From assembly GCA_022013685.1 (NCBI GenBank), contig JAKLPV010000114.1, positions 1 through 56,530 of the forward strand: a stretch of DNA of 56,530 bases. The letters run 5' to 3'. Source of the stretch: Anaerolineae bacterium (GTDB taxonomy: Bacteria; Chloroflexota; Anaerolineae; Anaerolineales; Villigracilaceae). The first letter of the stretch is position 1, and each line of letters begins with the position of its first letter. Below are positions 44,901 to 54,454 of this stretch, one piece after another. The notes below the pieces were generated by a model that did no database searches, was not told the DNA's origin, and was given only the letters and a program-made list of their open reading frames with translations. The translations under genes and the position numbers were made by a program.

Positions 44901-47186
44901 CGCCAACACCACGACCATCTGGAGGAATTGGTGGCTGCACGCACCGCAGAACTGGCAAAAGCCAAAGAGCAGGCCGAAACCGCCAATCGCGCAAAAAGTG
45001 ATTTCCTGGCCGTTATGAGCCATGAAATTCGCACCCCGCTAAGCGGGATCATGGGATTGGTACACCTGTCGATGAAGACATCCCTGAGCCAAAAACAAGC
45101 CACCTACCTGATGAACATTCAAGCCTCCGGCGAAACCCTGCTCTCGACCATCAACGATATCCTGGACTTTTCAAAAATCGAAGCCGGGAAGATGGAGTTG
45201 GAAGTCGCCGCCTTCAACCTGGAAGACATCCTACATAATTTGTCCAGCCTTTTCGCTTACAGGGCGCAGGAAAAAGGCGTCGAAATGGTCTTCAATACCA
45301 GCCCGGATGTGCCACGCTGGCTGATTGGCGACTCTGTCCGGCTGCGGCAGATCCTTGTTAATCTAGTGGGGAATGCGGTTAAATTCACCGAACGGGGCGA
45401 GATTGTCTTGCGCACCCGTTTGCTTGAAAAAGTCGGAGAACAGGCCACACTGGAATTTACCGTGAGCGATACGGGTATTGGTCTTTCCCCTGAACAATCG
45501 TCAGCCCTGTTCCAGCCTTTCACCCAGGCTGATAGTTCCACAAGCCGAAAATATGGCGGCACAGGGCTGGGTCTCACAATTAGCCAACGTCTGGTTAAAT
45601 TAATGGGAGGCGAAATCATAGCCCAAAGCAGGCTGGGGAAAGGCAGCACATTTACATTTCACCTGCGTCTGGAATGCCAGCCTGGCAAGAACCGCAAAAC
45701 CACAATTGCGATTCCCGAACTCCAATCTTTGCGCGCGCTGATTATTGACGACAATCCCGATTCGCTGGAATTCCTTGCAAGCACCCTGAAGTCTTTCTCT
45801 TTCAAAGTAAAAACAGCTTCGACCCTGGTCGCTGCTTTAGAACAAGTGCATCAGGCTGCAAAAAAACCTTTCGATCTGGTCCTGCTGGATTGGAAACTCC
45901 CCGACACGCAAACCGATCAACAGGCCACATTGGCCATTAAACAACAACCAGGCATGCAATCGACCCCCATCATCTTACTTAGCAGCGCCGAGTACCTTAT
46001 CCACCAATCCGCCCAGGCGGAGATGGATGGCTGCCTGGTTAAACCAGTCACCCGCTCACAGCTTCTGGACATTATCATGCAAGTGCTTGGCAAGGAAAAT
46101 GTGCTTGAGAAACCCCGAACGCACAGGATAGTCACAAGCGGTACGCTGGAAAAACTTAAGGATGCATTTGTCTTGCTGGTAGAAGACAATCAGATCAACC
46201 AAATGGTTGCAACTGAAATCCTGCAAAACATGGGCCTGCAGGTGGAAATCGCCCAAAACGGGCTTGAAGCCATCGAAAAGGTTTCCAGATATTCATTCGA
46301 TGCTGTCCTGATGGATATCCAGATGCCAGGCATGGATGGATACCAGGCAACTGCCAAAATCCGCTCAAATCCGCGTTTCAGCGCCGACAAACTTCCCATC
46401 ATAGCCATGACGGCCCACGCCCTGGCCGGGGAGCGCGAAAAAGCCCTGGCCGCCGGGTTGAACGATTACGTTTCAAAACCGATCGATGTTTCCCATCTTG
46501 CCAACGTCCTGATTCGCTGGATTGCGCCCTCTAACGCCGCCGGAGCAGAGGTCATCCTGGATTTGACCGCTGCCAAGGAAATGCTCAGCCCCACACACTC
46601 GACCATCCTGGATACTAAAAAAGCGCTCAACCAACTTGGCAACCAGGAGTTGTTGTATTTGCGCTTGCTCACCATGTTCCGCGAAAACGAAGCCGGTATC
46701 GGGCGGGAGATTCGCACAGCCTTGCAAAAAAACGATATCGAGCTGGCCCATCACCATGCCCACACAATCAAAGGATTGGCTGGAAGCATCGGTGCAAATG
46801 ACCTCAGCGAAGCTGCCGGGCAATTAGAATCTGCCCTGGCACAGGGTGAAACTGCCAATCTGGGTGAAAAGGTGGAAACTGTGAACAGCTTGCTGGAGAT
46901 GGTGTTGGAAGCCATCGATCAAATGGCGATACCAGCCAACACAGGCCTACCGCACCTGACCCAGGCTGAAACGAATAACGAGGCGATTGCCATACAGTTG
47001 GAGCGCTTATCGCACTTGCTAACCGAAAGCGACGCCGAGGCTGTCAACTGCATAGATGGCCTGCTAAAAATTACCGCAGAAGACTTACGAACTGAGCTTC
47101 AACAAATTCAAAAACACATCCACTTGTATGATTTCGATAACGCTCTCAAGATGTTGCAGACTTTCATCCAAAAACACAGCTTTTAA
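38961..47186 (+). CDS. Giant hybrid sensor kinase (receiver, 9 PAS, 4 GAF, HisKA, ATPase, 2 receivers, HPt)
   Basis: A 2741-residue soluble protein, intact over 8.2 kb. Approximate order: receiver 1-125 (D54); PAS 138, 240 and 365; GAF 500-660; PAS 667, 795 and 922; GAF 1044-1215; PAS 1224; GAF 1355-1530; PAS 1544 and 1671; GAF 1802-1970; coiled coil; HisKA with its histidine near 2021 ([12 protein letters not shown]); ATPase ([13 protein letters not shown] near 2134, [10 protein letters not shown]). A receiver from about 2256 has D in LLDWKLPD. A receiver from about 2405 has D near 2453 in [11 protein letters not shown]. The HPt domain has H near 2600 in [13 protein letters not shown]. This is a BarA/ArcB-type phosphorelay with an unusually long sensory arm and an extra N-terminal receiver. 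Most PAS domains end in the D(I/V)(T/S)xRK-type linker. No membrane segment was seen. Confidence 0.92.
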   Translation: MKQNAKILIVDDDNLIRMTTRRALEPEGYQVFEASNGAEALEMARLHQPDLILLDFNMPVLDGLETCRQIKADPQLASIFVVIVSGLRVDSDSQITGLESGADGYLIRPIPNRELLARVQSMLRIKAAEAAVREKDRQMRELITNNLDGMLVVDQAGKALFANPAACEFFGYSTQSIIGQEIDLPLAAQDYTEVEIPSPDGVLRSLEMRARQTTWMEQPAWLISLRDVSWRKAMQAKLDELRNFNTEVVQTMGEGIALDDLDGIFTFINPAGAEMLGYAPEELVGKHFSEIISPDQKQIAEQVDRQRKLGLSSRYEMTMRRKDGSFVPVQVSGSPRYESGKYNGTIAVFSDITQVKKTQESLRQSENLYRGIYERLPVGYQSLDHKCKIINVNSAWLEMLGYSRAEVIGRPFFDFLPECDRPAFQNRFANLFKSGEETHQEEFELIHKDGSLRIVEFSGCVSLDEYSKTKHSHCVLNDVTEHKRMQKAIFLMSDTQAQIAKLDHVEQILQLVGEKIQALIGDGQTVISMLDESLQAMRVVGMHGFGPEYEKLTQTLKLDPSKITYPLKDMTEEELKLFRSGKLELFEGGLYNLLSRKVPKKICQLFEKQFKVSAIYSAGFVWDNIDFGGVFIFARRDLTLYQEMIETIVNQAAISIQRIRGEESLQESNEYRQKIFSSLQDGLVVIDTNSAHVEVNQSFYDMTGFSPEELIGVGIPHPYWPPEELENIQKAFRQTLNNSMGDFELVFMRKDGERFPVIVSPSSITNKNGTIVHYAATVKDISERKKNEEQVRNAEKRYKALIENAPDGVVLIDLEGNFKYASPSALKIFGYAEADGFSNFSPENLTHPEDLPAVHALLEEILREPFKTPTIEYRFRNQNGSWRWIESTFSNLLEEPSLEAIVINFRDVSERKEANKQLQDKDELLRLTARMAKIGGWEFDPDTLEGTWTDEVAHIHDLDPRDPTSVQFGLSFYLPDSRQKIELAIQKAIQEARPYDIELQMVTQKGAQKWVRTMGLPIVKDGKVVKVQGIFQDISENKKVEDALQRQNKYLAALQETTLGLLKQLDLNLLLESIVQHASQLMNTSSGYLELINPQTGELEPLVAIGKLGGVFTRVIKPGEGVSGIVWQTGEPYQVDDYDQWPGHIADYSPGLLHHVVGVPLLSNMQVIGVLGLSYGKETNKNFSTEDIKILEQFANLAAIGIENARLYSAAQSEIEDRKQAETKLIESETRLRLALSAANQGLYDLNIQTGDAIVNAEYARMLGYEPGKFRETNSAWMERLHPDDRERVEATYRDYVSGKSPEYRLDFRQRTQAGGWKWILSIGKAVEWDAAGKPLRMLGIHTDITESKQNLQRAETLLARQNSLYRLGLRLGSTLNLDEICLIAYQEIQNFVANSNFGITLYNEHDQTITPMFIMADGQKIDVSNLPVAPLEGQTGPNSRAIINKKADIVADLRADAAKIKTLVNIETHDKRLARSMLTVPMLINEKSLGTVQMQHYEIGIYTDEDAQILSSVANLLALAIQNARLYSDAQREITERKQAESALQETSEYLQAILDSAADAIFVDDADSGQTIDVNRRMREMYGYTHEEALKLTIGALSQGEPPYSQAEADEWLRKAREIGPQTFEWLAKHKEGYTFWVEVSVKFAIIGGKNHFVVQAHDITNRKQDEEALSASEQRYQTLANVSPVGIFRSNASGETIYVNPRWCEISGQPAEKAMGHGWLDAVDPGQRAQLAKGWQDVVKNQAVSNSEYRFLRPDGSTSWVIGQAVPEFNIAGEFIGHAGTVTDITDRKKAEGQLQRRASEMALINDISQKIAAVLDLQSVLDLTARLVHQSFDYYHVALFILDDKQKLLLMKARAGQFSHIFKPDHSVPLGDGVVGWVGLNGQKILANNVHSEPRYNNYYPGLLGTQSELSLPIKIGEQILGVLDVQSPLQNAFSSDDLKVLETLADQVAIALENARLYEAIQEELERRYQTEEELRQHHDHLEELVAARTAELAKAKEQAETANRAKSDFLAVMSHEIRTPLSGIMGLVHLSMKTSLSQKQATYLMNIQASGETLLSTINDILDFSKIEAGKMELEVAAFNLEDILHNLSSLFAYRAQEKGVEMVFNTSPDVPRWLIGDSVRLRQILVNLVGNAVKFTERGEIVLRTRLLEKVGEQATLEFTVSDTGIGLSPEQSSALFQPFTQADSSTSRKYGGTGLGLTISQRLVKLMGGEIIAQSRLGKGSTFTFHLRLECQPGKNRKTTIAIPELQSLRALIIDDNPDSLEFLASTLKSFSFKVKTASTLVAALEQVHQAAKKPFDLVLLDWKLPDTQTDQQATLAIKQQPGMQSTPIILLSSAEYLIHQSAQAEMDGCLVKPVTRSQLLDIIMQVLGKENVLEKPRTHRIVTSGTLEKLKDAFVLLVEDNQINQMVATEILQNMGLQVEIAQNGLEAIEKVSRYSFDAVLMDIQMPGMDGYQATAKIRSNPRFSADKLPIIAMTAHALAGEREKALAAGLNDYVSKPIDVSHLANVLIRWIAPSNAAGAEVILDLTAAKEMLSPTHSTILDTKKALNQLGNQELLYLRLLTMFRENEAGIGREIRTALQKNDIELAHHHAHTIKGLAGSIGANDLSEAAGQLESALAQGETANLGEKVETVNSLLEMVLEAIDQMAIPANTGLPHLTQAETNNEAIAIQLERLSHLLTESDAEAVNCIDGLLKITAEDLRTELQQIQKHIHLYDFDNALKMLQTFIQKHSF

Positions 47187-47205
47187 GCCACACCATTGAC
47201 AGGCG

Positions 47206-47230
47206 GACAAGCAAGGCTGCCTCGCTTGTC
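47206..47230 (+). terminator. Hairpin downstream of the giant kinase gene
   Basis: GACAAGC/GCTTGTC plus AGG/CCT, with one A-C mismatch, fold around a 3-base loop 20 bases after the stop codon. No T-run follows, so it may aid the stronger terminator at 47259. Confidence 0.45.
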
Positions 47231-47258
47231 TTGCAGACCACCTCGCAAGTCCGAGAAC

Positions 47259-47309
47259 AAAATGGGTATCACATCGCACAATTAGTTTGTGTGAGGTGAT
47301 ACCCATTTT
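47259..47309 (+). terminator. Bidirectional intrinsic terminator before the metal-transport operon
   Basis: A 14-bp perfect stem (AAAATGGGTATCAC with GTGATACCCATTTT) encloses a further near-complete stem (CACAA/TTGTG) and a short loop. Its arms start with an A-run and end with a T-run, as in bidirectional terminators. Confidence 0.8.
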
Positions 47310-47330
47310 ACTAATCCAATGATTACGCCC

Positions 47331-47359
47331 TTGACATGTAAGAATTAATTAGATAATAT
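47331..47359 (+). promoter_or_regulatory. Consensus sigma-70 promoter of the metal ABC operon
   Basis: TTGACA (47331-47336), an exact 17-base spacer and TATAAT-like TAATAT (47354-47359) are seen 42 bases before the binding-protein ATG. Transcription should begin near 47366. Confidence 0.75.
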
Positions 47360-47364
47360 TTATA

Positions 47365-47378
47365 TTAGTTATGCCTAA
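47365..47378 (+). promoter_or_regulatory. Candidate operator for the DtxR/MntR-type regulator
   Basis: TTAG-TTATGC-CTAA is a palindromic box with TTAG/CTAA arms, as in DtxR/MntR/SirR-type operators, and lies over the predicted transcription start. A DtxR-family gene ends the same operon. Binding is inferred. Confidence 0.5.
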
Positions 47379-47400
47379 ATTTTATTTAAAGGAAAGCAAA

Positions 47401-48348
47401 ATGAAAAAGATCCTGGCAACCTTACTGTTTACCCTAATGTTAACCTTGAACGCTTGCAACCCCGCGCCCGGAGCTGAAAGTATCGACATCTCGAACAAAA
47501 CCATTCAGGTTGTGGCAACCACTGGCATCGTGGGAGATGTCGTCAAGAATATTGGCGGCGAGCGCGTCGCAGTCACCGCACTAATGGGTCCGGGCGTAGA
47601 TCCCCACCTCTACAAAGCCAGTGAAGGTGATGTGCGCAGCCTGGAACAGGCAGATATGATTTTTTACAACGGCCTGCACCTGGAGGCCGGTTTGTCTGGC
47701 GTTCTGGAGCGGATGGGCGACCAGATTAACGTGATCGCTGCTACCGACAGCATCGAACGCTCCAACCTGATTGCCCCTCCCGAATTTGCTGGCGCTTACG
47801 ATCCGCATGTTTGGTTCAATGTCTCGCTTTGGATGAAAACCGCCGAGACTGTACGCGACGCATTGATCAATCTCGACCCCAAAAGCGCCGATATATATCA
47901 GGCCAATGCCGAAAAATATTTATCTGAGTTGGAGGATCTGCACAATTACGTTCAGTCGCGCGCTGCCGAGCTACCCCAGGAGCAACGCATCCTGATCACT
48001 GCGCACGATGCTTTCAACTACTTTGGACGCGCCTACGGCTTCGAAGTGCGCGGCTTGCAGGGCATCAGCACCGCATCCGAAGCGGGCGCATCTGATGTTC
48101 AAGCACTCGCCGATTTCATCGTCGAAAACCAGGTTTCTGCTGTTTTTATCGAATCATCTGTGCCGAGGCGCAATGTGGAGGCACTCCAAGCCGCTGTACA
48201 GGCCAAAGGCTTTGATGTGCGCATCGGCGGAGAATTGTTTTCAGATGCAATGGGTGATCCCGGCACAGTGGAAGGCACATACATAGGCATGGTCAAGCAC
48301 AATATAAACACCATCGTCTCAGCCCTTAAAGGGGAAGATGTCCCATGA
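47401..48348 (+). CDS. Metal ABC transporter substrate-binding lipoprotein (Mn/Fe type, cluster A-I)
   Basis: A 315-residue lipoprotein of the ZnuA/TroA/PsaA family. The lipobox LNAC lies near residue 18. Likely ligands are H in VDPHLYK, H in YDPHVWF, E in ISTASEAG and D in LFSDAMGD. This His-His-Glu-Asp set is that of manganese/iron binders such as PsaA, and the His-rich loop of ZnuA is absent. The ATG at 47401 follows AAAGGA and begins a proper signal peptide ([14 protein letters not shown]); the ATG at 47371 would add a charged stretch and overlap the operator. The stop overlaps the ATPase gene by 4 bases. Confidence 0.9.
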   Translation: MKKILATLLFTLMLTLNACNPAPGAESIDISNKTIQVVATTGIVGDVVKNIGGERVAVTALMGPGVDPHLYKASEGDVRSLEQADMIFYNGLHLEAGLSGVLERMGDQINVIAATDSIERSNLIAPPEFAGAYDPHVWFNVSLWMKTAETVRDALINLDPKSADIYQANAEKYLSELEDLHNYVQSRAAELPQEQRILITAHDAFNYFGRAYGFEVRGLQGISTASEAGASDVQALADFIVENQVSAVFIESSVPRRNVEALQAAVQAKGFDVRIGGELFSDAMGDPGTVEGTYIGMVKHNINTIVSALKGEDVP

Positions 48349-49088
48349 ACAATAGCCCTCATTTTGCCATTCAAGTCACCGATCTAACCGTCGCCTACAA
48401 AGAAAAACCAGTCCTCTGGGATGTCGACCTGGAAGTTCCAGATGGTATTTTGATGGCCATTGTCGGACCGAACGGCGCGGGAAAAACCACGTTGATAAAA
48501 GCAATCCTGGGATTAATAGAACCTGCCGCCGGGCAGGTTCTCATCCAGGGTGCGCCCTACAAAGAACAACGGCATCTGGTGGGCTATGTTCCCCAACGAG
48601 GCAGCGTGGATTGGGATTTTCCAACCACGGTTATCGACGTAGTGATGATGGGGCGTTATGGCGCATTGGGCTGGTTCAAGCGCCCTGGGAAGAGCGAACG
48701 CCGCGCAGCCATGGAAGCACTGGCAAAAGTCGGCATGGCTACTTTTGCCGAAAGGCAAATCAGCCAATTAAGTGGTGGTCAGCAACAGAGAGTATTCCTG
48801 GCTCGGGCGCTGGTGCAGGATGCCAGTATCTACTTCATGGACGAACCCTTTCAGGGCGTGGATGCAGTCACCGAGCGCGCCATCATCGTTTTGCTGCAGG
48901 AATTACGCGCATCAGGAAAGACAGTTGTGGTGGTTCACCATGACCTGCAAACCGTTCCCGATTACTTCGATTGGGTCATGCTCATTAACGTCCGCCGCGT
49001 AGCAAGCGGGCCAGTCCAGGAAGTTTTCACAGACGAGAACCTGCGCCTGGCTTATGGCGGCCGTGTGGCCTTTTTGCGCGAAAGGTAG
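48345..49088 (+). CDS. Metal ABC transporter ATP-binding protein
   Basis: A 247-residue ATPase of the manganese/zinc/iron cluster: Walker [11 protein letters not shown]-loop [16 protein letters not shown], signature [15 protein letters not shown], Walker [13 protein letters not shown] and switch histidine [10 protein letters not shown]. The PQR-DWDFP Q-loop and FxGVDAxTE pattern are typical of MntB/TroB-type ATPases. It overlaps the binding-protein gene (ATGA, 48345-48348) and is followed by the first permease gene after 8 bases. Confidence 0.93.
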   Translation: MNNSPHFAIQVTDLTVAYKEKPVLWDVDLEVPDGILMAIVGPNGAGKTTLIKAILGLIEPAAGQVLIQGAPYKEQRHLVGYVPQRGSVDWDFPTTVIDVVMMGRYGALGWFKRPGKSERRAAMEALAKVGMATFAERQISQLSGGQQQRVFLARALVQDASIYFMDEPFQGVDAVTERAIIVLLQELRASGKTVVVVHHDLQTVPDYFDWVMLINVRRVASGPVQEVFTDENLRLAYGGRVAFLRER

Positions 49089-49096
49089 ATAGCCCC

Positions 49097-50230
49097 ATGA
49101 CCATCGCCGACTTGCTATACAATCTATTTTTTGATTACACCGTCCGCACCATCGCCCTGGGCGCCATGGCGCTGGGCATTGTCAGCGGCGCGTTGGGCGC
49201 ATTTGCCCTGTTGCGCAAACAAAGCCTGCTGGGAGATACCATCTCGCACGCCGCCCTGCCCGGCGTGGTAATTGCATTTCTGCTCACGCGCAGCAAAGAT
49301 TCGTTCGTGCTGATTTTGGGTGCAGCCATCGCCGGATGGCTGGCCACGCTCTGGATGACGAGCATCACCCGCAACACTCGCATCAAAGAAGACAGCGCTC
49401 TGGGGCTGGTTCTCTCTGTTTTCTTCGGCTTTGGTCTCATGCTGCTAACCTATACTCAAAGCCTGCCCGATTCCCGCCAGGCGGGGCTGGACGCTTTCCT
49501 GTTTGGGCAGGCCGCCACCTTGTTATCCAAAGATGTGGTCACAATGGCCGGGCTGGGAATCGTCGTCATTCTATTGCTCAACATTTTCTGGAAAGAGTTC
49601 AAACTCATCTCTTTCGACCGTGAATTTGCCGCCAGCCTGGGCTTTCCGATTTCCTGGCTGGACACACTCTTGATGACTCTGCTTGTAATCGCCATCGTGA
49701 TTGGATTGCAGGCCGTGGGTGTTGTCCTGATGAGCGCCATGGTGGTCGCCCCGGCAGCCGCCGCCCGCCAATGGACAGATCGCCTGGGAGTGATGGTCTC
49801 GCTTTCAGCATTCTTTGGAGCGTTATCAGGGCTGACAGGCGCTCTGATCAGCAGCATGGGTGCAGGGTTGGCCACCGGCCCCGTGGTGGTGCTGGTAGCA
49901 AGCACCATCGTGCTGATTTCACTTTTCTTTGCGCCCAATCGCGGCCTATTCTGGCGCTGGATCGTGCAGCAACGCAACCGCCGCCAACTGCGCCTGGAAA
50001 GTGTACTGGAAGATTTATTCATCCTAGGCAGCCAACACGGCGATATTCAGCATGCTCACAGCATCCAAACCTTGCGCGCCATGAGTGTTGGGCATGGCGG
50101 CGTGCAGCACAGCCTGCTGCGGCTCAAAGAGCTGGGATTGGTAGAGCAGATGGATGAACACGACTGGGCGCTTACGCCACGCGGCGTAAACGAAGCCAGG
50201 CAAAAAATAAACGCCAATCACTCCACATGA
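49097..50230 (+). CDS. Metal ABC transporter permease with C-terminal winged-helix-like tail (1)
   Basis: A 377-residue ABC-3 family permease. Residues 1-290 hold about eight or nine helices with family marks LLRKQSLLGDTISHAALPG and AVGVVLMSAMVVAPAAAARQ. Residues of about 295-377 form a soluble extension with SVLEDLFILGSQH, GGVQHSLLRLKELGLVEQ and WALTPRGVNEAR, a helix-turn-helix and wing pattern like the DNA-binding part of DtxR-family repressors. Fusions of this permease family to such domains are known, as in Chlamydia YtgCR. It may give metal-linked regulation or only a cytoplasmic scaffold. Confidence 0.88.
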   Translation: MTIADLLYNLFFDYTVRTIALGAMALGIVSGALGAFALLRKQSLLGDTISHAALPGVVIAFLLTRSKDSFVLILGAAIAGWLATLWMTSITRNTRIKEDSALGLVLSVFFGFGLMLLTYTQSLPDSRQAGLDAFLFGQAATLLSKDVVTMAGLGIVVILLLNIFWKEFKLISFDREFAASLGFPISWLDTLLMTLLVIAIVIGLQAVGVVLMSAMVVAPAAAARQWTDRLGVMVSLSAFFGALSGLTGALISSMGAGLATGPVVVLVASTIVLISLFFAPNRGLFWRWIVQQRNRRQLRLESVLEDLFILGSQHGDIQHAHSIQTLRAMSVGHGGVQHSLLRLKELGLVEQMDEHDWALTPRGVNEARQKINANHST

Positions 50231-50239
50231 GAGACCAAC

Positions 50240-51349
50240 ATGACCTCTTCCCAAATTGAAATCCAGTTGATCGCCATAATCACCGCCGCCGCCTGTGCCC
50301 TGCCCGGGGTTTTCCTGGTGCTGCGACGAATGAGCATGATGAGCGACGCCATTAGCCATACCGTACTATTGGGCATTGTGATTGGCTTCTTTCTGGTGAA
50401 AGACCTGACATCTCCGTTGCTGATTTTTGGCGCGGCGGCGGTCGGCGTTTTGACCGTCAGCCTGGTAGCGCTGCTCGAACGTACCCGCCTCGTCAAAGAA
50501 GATGCGGCCATCGGGCTGGTCTTTCCGGCGCTCTTTAGCATCGCCGTCTTGCTTATATCCCGCTTCGCTGGTAACGTTCACCTGGATGTAGACGCAGTGC
50601 TGGTCGGCGAGTTGGCTTTTGCCCCCTTCGACCGCCTGACCGTACTGGGGCGCGACATAGGCCCGCGCGGTCTATATTTAATGCTTGGCATCTTGATTGC
50701 CAACCTGTTGTTTATCACCCTGTTCTACAAAGAATTAAAACTCACCACCTTCGATGCCGGGCTGGCAGCTGCGCTTGGTTTTGCACCAACCCTGTTACAC
50801 TACGCCTTAATGTCTCTGGTCTCGCTGACAGTCGTGGGCGCATTTGACATTGTCGGTTCGATACTGGTTGTGGCCCTGATCGTTGCTCCACCCGCGGCTG
50901 CCTATCTACTCACTGACCACCTCGGACGCATGATCGGTTTGAGCGTGATCATTGGCGCAATTGCAGCAGTCAGCGGTTACTGGTTGGCATATCTATTAGA
51001 TGCCTCGATCTCCGGTTCGATGGCAACCATGCTGGGCGTAATCTTTTTCCTGGTATTCCTGTTCGCGCCTGAGAAAGGGCTGTTGAGCGCCGCTCGACGG
51101 CTTACTCGTCAAAAATGGGAATTTGCCCAAACCATGTTGACCATCCACCTGTTCAACCATGAAAACACCAGCGCGGCCCAGGAAGAGAGTCGTTTCGCTC
51201 ACCTGCGCGAACACCTGCGTTGGGATGAGAATTTTGCAACCCGGGTGGTTAAATATGCCCAGGAGGACAACCTGGTCCAACGCCAAAATGGAATCCTGAT
51301 GCTGACTGATACAGGGCGCACACGGGCGCAAAGCATTCTGGAGCAATAA
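50240..51349 (+). CDS. Metal ABC transporter permease with C-terminal winged-helix-like tail (2)
   Basis: A 369-residue second ABC-3 permease, 9 bases after the first. Residues 1-283 give eight or nine helices with LRRMSMMSDAISHTVLLG and DIVGSILVVALIVAPPAAAY. Residues of about 284-369 are a soluble tail with EESRFAHLREHLRWD, RVVKYAQEDNLVQRQNGILMLTDTGRTRAQSILEQ, a winged-helix-like pattern. The two permeases would form the heterodimeric channel (TroC/TroD or MntC/D type). It ends 27 bases before the regulator gene. Confidence 0.88.
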   Translation: MTSSQIEIQLIAIITAAACALPGVFLVLRRMSMMSDAISHTVLLGIVIGFFLVKDLTSPLLIFGAAAVGVLTVSLVALLERTRLVKEDAAIGLVFPALFSIAVLLISRFAGNVHLDVDAVLVGELAFAPFDRLTVLGRDIGPRGLYLMLGILIANLLFITLFYKELKLTTFDAGLAAALGFAPTLLHYALMSLVSLTVVGAFDIVGSILVVALIVAPPAAAYLLTDHLGRMIGLSVIIGAIAAVSGYWLAYLLDASISGSMATMLGVIFFLVFLFAPEKGLLSAARRLTRQKWEFAQTMLTIHLFNHENTSAAQEESRFAHLREHLRWDENFATRVVKYAQEDNLVQRQNGILMLTDTGRTRAQSILEQ

Positions 51350-51376
51350 ACTTGCAAGACGGAGTAAACAAAACAC

Positions 51377-52054
51377 ATGGACACCTTAACCCCCTCCATT
51401 CAGGATTATCTCAAACACATCTTTGCCCTGACAGAGAACAAGCAGTCCGCCACTACCAATGCACTGGCCGAGCGTTTAAATGTCGCCCCTGCTTCTGTTA
51501 CCGGGATGGTGCAAAAGCTGGCCGCGCTGGAGCAGCCGCTCGTCATCTACCGTAAACATCAAGGAGTCACGCTGACCCCCGCAGGTCAACGCGCGGCGCT
51601 GGAGGTAATTCGTCATCACCGGCTGCTGGAGTCCTGGCTGGTTCACTCCCTCGGCTATACCTGGGATGAAGTCCACGAAGAGGCCTGCCGCCTGGAACAC
51701 GTCATCTCGGAAGACCTCGAAGCGCGTATTGCGGTAGCCCTTGGCAACCCGAGCCGCGATCCGCACGGCGACCCCATCCCCGATGCTGACCTTGTCATGC
51801 CCGGCGACGAAACCTTGCCGCTCTCCAGCCTACGGCCCGGCCAGCGAGCCACCGTTTCGCGGGTCAATAATGATGAAGATTCGAACTTCCTGCGTCACAT
51901 GACCAATCTTGGGCTTACGCCTGGCGCACAATTGACAGTCGTGGATTATTCCCCGTTTGACAACAATCTGATGGTTCAAGTATCCGGTATGCCGCCGGTA
52001 GTACTGGGGCTTGCCGTAACATACAAAGTTTTTGTCGAATTGCTGCCAGATTAA
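51377..52054 (+). CDS. mntR: DtxR/MntR-family metal-dependent transcriptional regulator
   Basis: A 225-residue repressor with three parts: winged helix (1-65, SATTNALAERLNVAPASVTGMVQKLAAL), dimerisation and metal-binding domain (66-135, HRLLESWLVHSLGY, DEVHEEACRLEHVIS) and a C-terminal FeoA/SH3-like domain (about 150-225). The EACRLEHVIS helix carries the Glu and His ligands of the family. The third domain makes it IdeR/DtxR-like in layout rather than the short B. subtilis MntR. It closes the metal-transport operon and probably represses it at 47365-47378. GGAG lies 12 bases upstream of the ATG. Metal identity is inferred. Confidence 0.88.
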   Translation: MDTLTPSIQDYLKHIFALTENKQSATTNALAERLNVAPASVTGMVQKLAALEQPLVIYRKHQGVTLTPAGQRAALEVIRHHRLLESWLVHSLGYTWDEVHEEACRLEHVISEDLEARIAVALGNPSRDPHGDPIPDADLVMPGDETLPLSSLRPGQRATVSRVNNDEDSNFLRHMTNLGLTPGAQLTVVDYSPFDNNLMVQVSGMPPVVLGLAVTYKVFVELLPD

Positions 52055-52062
52055 ACGCCCGA

Positions 52063-52087
52063 AAACCCTTGCCGCCCGGCAGGGTTT
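52063..52087 (+). terminator. Bidirectional hairpin between convergent mntR and lacI-type genes
   Basis: AAACCCT-GCC pairs with GGC-AGGGTTT with one bulged T and a 4-base loop. Located 8 bases after the regulator stop and 20 before the end of the convergent gene. Confidence 0.7.
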
Positions 52088-52106
52088 CACTCTCCACTTC
52101 AAAAAA

Positions 52107-53156
52107 TTACTTGGTATCTTTGGGGTTATCTACAGAGCCGCGCTCAACCAGGCGGGCATGCAGGGCGGCGGTGATGGGGGTGGAAGTGGGATATTCAATG
52201 CGGTCGCTAAGCAACTGGACGGCGATACGGCCCATGCCGCGTTTATCGACCCGCATGGTGGTCAGAGGGGGTTTGGCGCTGGCGGCCTCTTCGATATCAT
52301 CGAAGCCAACGAAAGAAACATCTTCGGGGATCTGTTTGCCCAGATCGTAGGCAGCGCTCATGGCGCCCAGGGTGAGTTCGTCGTTGCAGCCAAAAATAGC
52401 CGTAAGCTGCGGAAATTTCTTGAAGGCAGCGGTGGCAGCCCGATAAGCTGAGAGCCGGTCAAAGTCGCAATCAATATAGTAAAAGGTGAGTTTATGGTCG
52501 CGGATGGCTTGCTCGTAGCCGCGAACACGCTCCAGGATACTGGGATAGGCATCTGGGGCGCCGCCGATAATGCCGATGTGGCGGTGTCCGTGCTCGATCA
52601 GGTGCAAAACAGCCTGACGGGCTGAAGCCAGGTTGTCTGAGACCACCGAGTCGTAGTCGCTGAATTCAGAGTAAGCATCGACCAGCACCAATGGCAGGGT
52701 GGTCTTTTTTAGTATATCGCTCAAGGCGCGGTTCACAAATGCGCCGACCAAAAGTAATCCATCAGCTGTCTTTTCGGTCAGCAGGGAAGGTAGTTCAAAT
52801 GGAAGATTGTGCTCATCAACCGGCATGGCTGCGTAGAGCAGGTTGATGCGTTTCCGGCGGCAGATTTCTTCGATCCCCGCGATGATGTAGGAATAAAACG
52901 GGTTGGCTTGCGGCGGTAAGTCAGGGTCAGATTTAACCACCAGCCCCAGAGTGCGCAACTTGACAACTGGTCGCCCGGCTTCAATGGTTGTTTTGCGACG
53001 ATAGCCCAATCCGTCGGCGATGGAAATGATGCGCTGGCGGGTTTCGGCAGGCAGACCAGGTTTTTCGCGCAGGGCCATTGAGACAGCAGAAATCGAGACT
53101 CCGGCGGCGCGGGCAATATCGGTAAGTTTAACTTTTGGCAAAACAGATTGGGTCAT
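52107..53156 (-). CDS. LacI-family transcriptional regulator
   Basis: A 349-residue repressor. The N-terminal helix-turn-helix and hinge read VKLTDIARAAGVSISAVSMAL and RQRIISIADGLGYR, followed by a periplasmic-binding-protein-like sugar-sensing domain (about 70-340) with GHRHIGIIGG, FGCNDELTLGAMSA and VSFVGFDDIEEAA. The ATG directly follows the TAA of the epimerase gene (TAAATG), so it is the last gene of the GH5-epimerase operon and probably regulates it in response to a beta-linked oligosaccharide. Confidence 0.93.
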   Translation of the reverse strand: MTQSVLPKVKLTDIARAAGVSISAVSMALREKPGLPAETRQRIISIADGLGYRRKTTIEAGRPVVKLRTLGLVVKSDPDLPPQANPFYSYIIAGIEEICRRKRINLLYAAMPVDEHNLPFELPSLLTEKTADGLLLVGAFVNRALSDILKKTTLPLVLVDAYSEFSDYDSVVSDNLASARQAVLHLIEHGHRHIGIIGGAPDAYPSILERVRGYEQAIRDHKLTFYYIDCDFDRLSAYRAATAAFKKFPQLTAIFGCNDELTLGAMSAAYDLGKQIPEDVSFVGFDDIEEAASAKPPLTTMRVDKRGMGRIAVQLLSDRIEYPTSTPITAALHARLVERGSVDNPKDTK

Positions 53157-54347
53157 TTATTTTAATCGCTTTAGCATTTCCATGCAGGCACGGGCGTTAT
53201 GATAGGGACATTCCCAGGGGCCGGTTTTGAAGTGATCGAAACGTACGTTTCCGGCCTGATCAATGATTTTATACCATTCGCCGTGTTGGCGGTCAATGAA
53301 TTTCTCATTGATCACTTGCCAAATCTGGCGGGTGGCGCACAGGAAGTGGATATCACCTGAAAGCTTGTAGGCACTGTAGAAGCCGACCAGGGATTCGGCC
53401 TGCACCCACCAGTGTTTGTCAGCATCGATCAAGCCGTCTGAGTTGGCTTCGTATAAAACAGCTCCGTCGCTGTCGCGACCATGCCGGTAGACTGAAGTAG
53501 CCATACTAACGGCAGACAGGCTGAGGTGAGTCCGCAGTGGTTCATCCCCCAAAGCTTCGGCAGCTTCGACCAGCAGCCAACTGCCCTCGATGTCGTGTCC
53601 GTAGGAGATTTGATCCGAAAGAACCTGCCAATCGCGCTCGAAAAACAGGTGAAACGCGCCACGCTCATGGTCGATGACGTGGTTTTGCATAACTTCGAGC
53701 AGGCTGCGCAGGGATTGTCTGAGTGCGGGGTCAGGCCAGAGTGTGTATAAACGGGTATAGGCTTCCATAACATGCAACAGGGTGTTCATACTCTTGGGGC
53801 AGTTTGGCTCGCTATCGCTCAGGCGCATGTCTGCCAGGTCGCCCCAATTGCGGTCACGGGCTGCGATATAACCGCCAAATTGTGAGTCAGCGGTATGTTT
53901 TTCAAGCAGGCCGAATAGCATTTTTGCAAACTTCAGGCTCTCGGGCGAGCCGCTGGCGGCATGGTATTCAGCCAGACCATAGATGACAAATGCCTGGGCA
54001 TAGGTTTGTTTGCGGTCATTGAGCGGTTTACCTGTTTTGTTCACCGCCCAGTAGACGCCTCCTTTTTGGACATCCCAAAAAGTGTTGATAAGATAATCGT
54101 AAGCATGGCGCGCCATATCGAGATATTCGGGTCGTGGAAATTGCCGGTAAGCCGCGGAAAATGTCCACAGGATGCGGGCGCACAATACAGCCGAGCGCTC
54201 GACTTCGTTGTTTATTTGCCGATCATTGCTCAAAGCCCCATAGAAACCACCGTTTTCATGATCGACGGTGTAATTCATCCAAAATGGCAGGATGTTAGTG
54301 GTTAATTCACTTTCGATTTGCTGAAAAAACGTGGGCATGCTGGACAT
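53157..54347 (-). CDS. Cellobiose 2-epimerase (AGE superfamily)
   Basis: A 396-residue (alpha/alpha)6-barrel sugar epimerase. Motifs typical of cellobiose 2-epimerases are present: KSMNTLLHVMEAYTRLY near 187, ISYGHDIEGSWLLVEAAE near 248, KHWWVQAESLVGF near 313 and FKTGPWECPYHNARACMEM near 375, which include the catalytic histidines and the substrate-stacking tryptophans. It would convert cellobiose or mannobiose at the reducing end (glucose to mannose or the reverse). AGGAGG precedes the ATG. The gene lies 15 bases after the stop codon of the displaced GH5 gene end, so the two were neighbours in one operon before the insertion sequence arrived. Confidence 0.88.
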   Translation of the reverse strand: MSSMPTFFQQIESELTTNILPFWMNYTVDHENGGFYGALSNDRQINNEVERSAVLCARILWTFSAAYRQFPRPEYLDMARHAYDYLINTFWDVQKGGVYWAVNKTGKPLNDRKQTYAQAFVIYGLAEYHAASGSPESLKFAKMLFGLLEKHTADSQFGGYIAARDRNWGDLADMRLSDSEPNCPKSMNTLLHVMEAYTRLYTLWPDPALRQSLRSLLEVMQNHVIDHERGAFHLFFERDWQVLSDQISYGHDIEGSWLLVEAAEALGDEPLRTHLSLSAVSMATSVYRHGRDSDGAVLYEANSDGLIDADKHWWVQAESLVGFYSAYKLSGDIHFLCATRQIWQVINEKFIDRQHGEWYKIIDQAGNVRFDHFKTGPWECPYHNARACMEMLKRLK

Positions 54348-54362
54348 GGAAACCTCCTGGTT

Positions 54363-54430
54363 TCAGGAAACCCGGCTTTCAAGCATCAGGTTAAGCAAGG
54401 AGCGATCGATTTCAAAACCATGTAATTTTT
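54363..54430 (-). pseudogene. Displaced 3' end of the GH5 glycosidase gene
   Basis: In frame with the GH5 gene if the insertion sequence and one target duplicate are removed, this stretch reads EKLHGFEIDRSLLNLMLES and ends at TGA (54363-54365). That is a typical C-terminus of GH5 glycosidases. It has no start signal and is not expected to be translated on its own. Confidence 0.85.
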
Positions 54431-54454
54431 CTAGCCACCGTACAGTTTCAAAAA
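54431..54454 (+). repeat. Left terminal inverted repeat of the IS element
   Basis: 24-bp end that matches the reverse complement of 55598-55621 except at one position. Confidence 0.9.
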
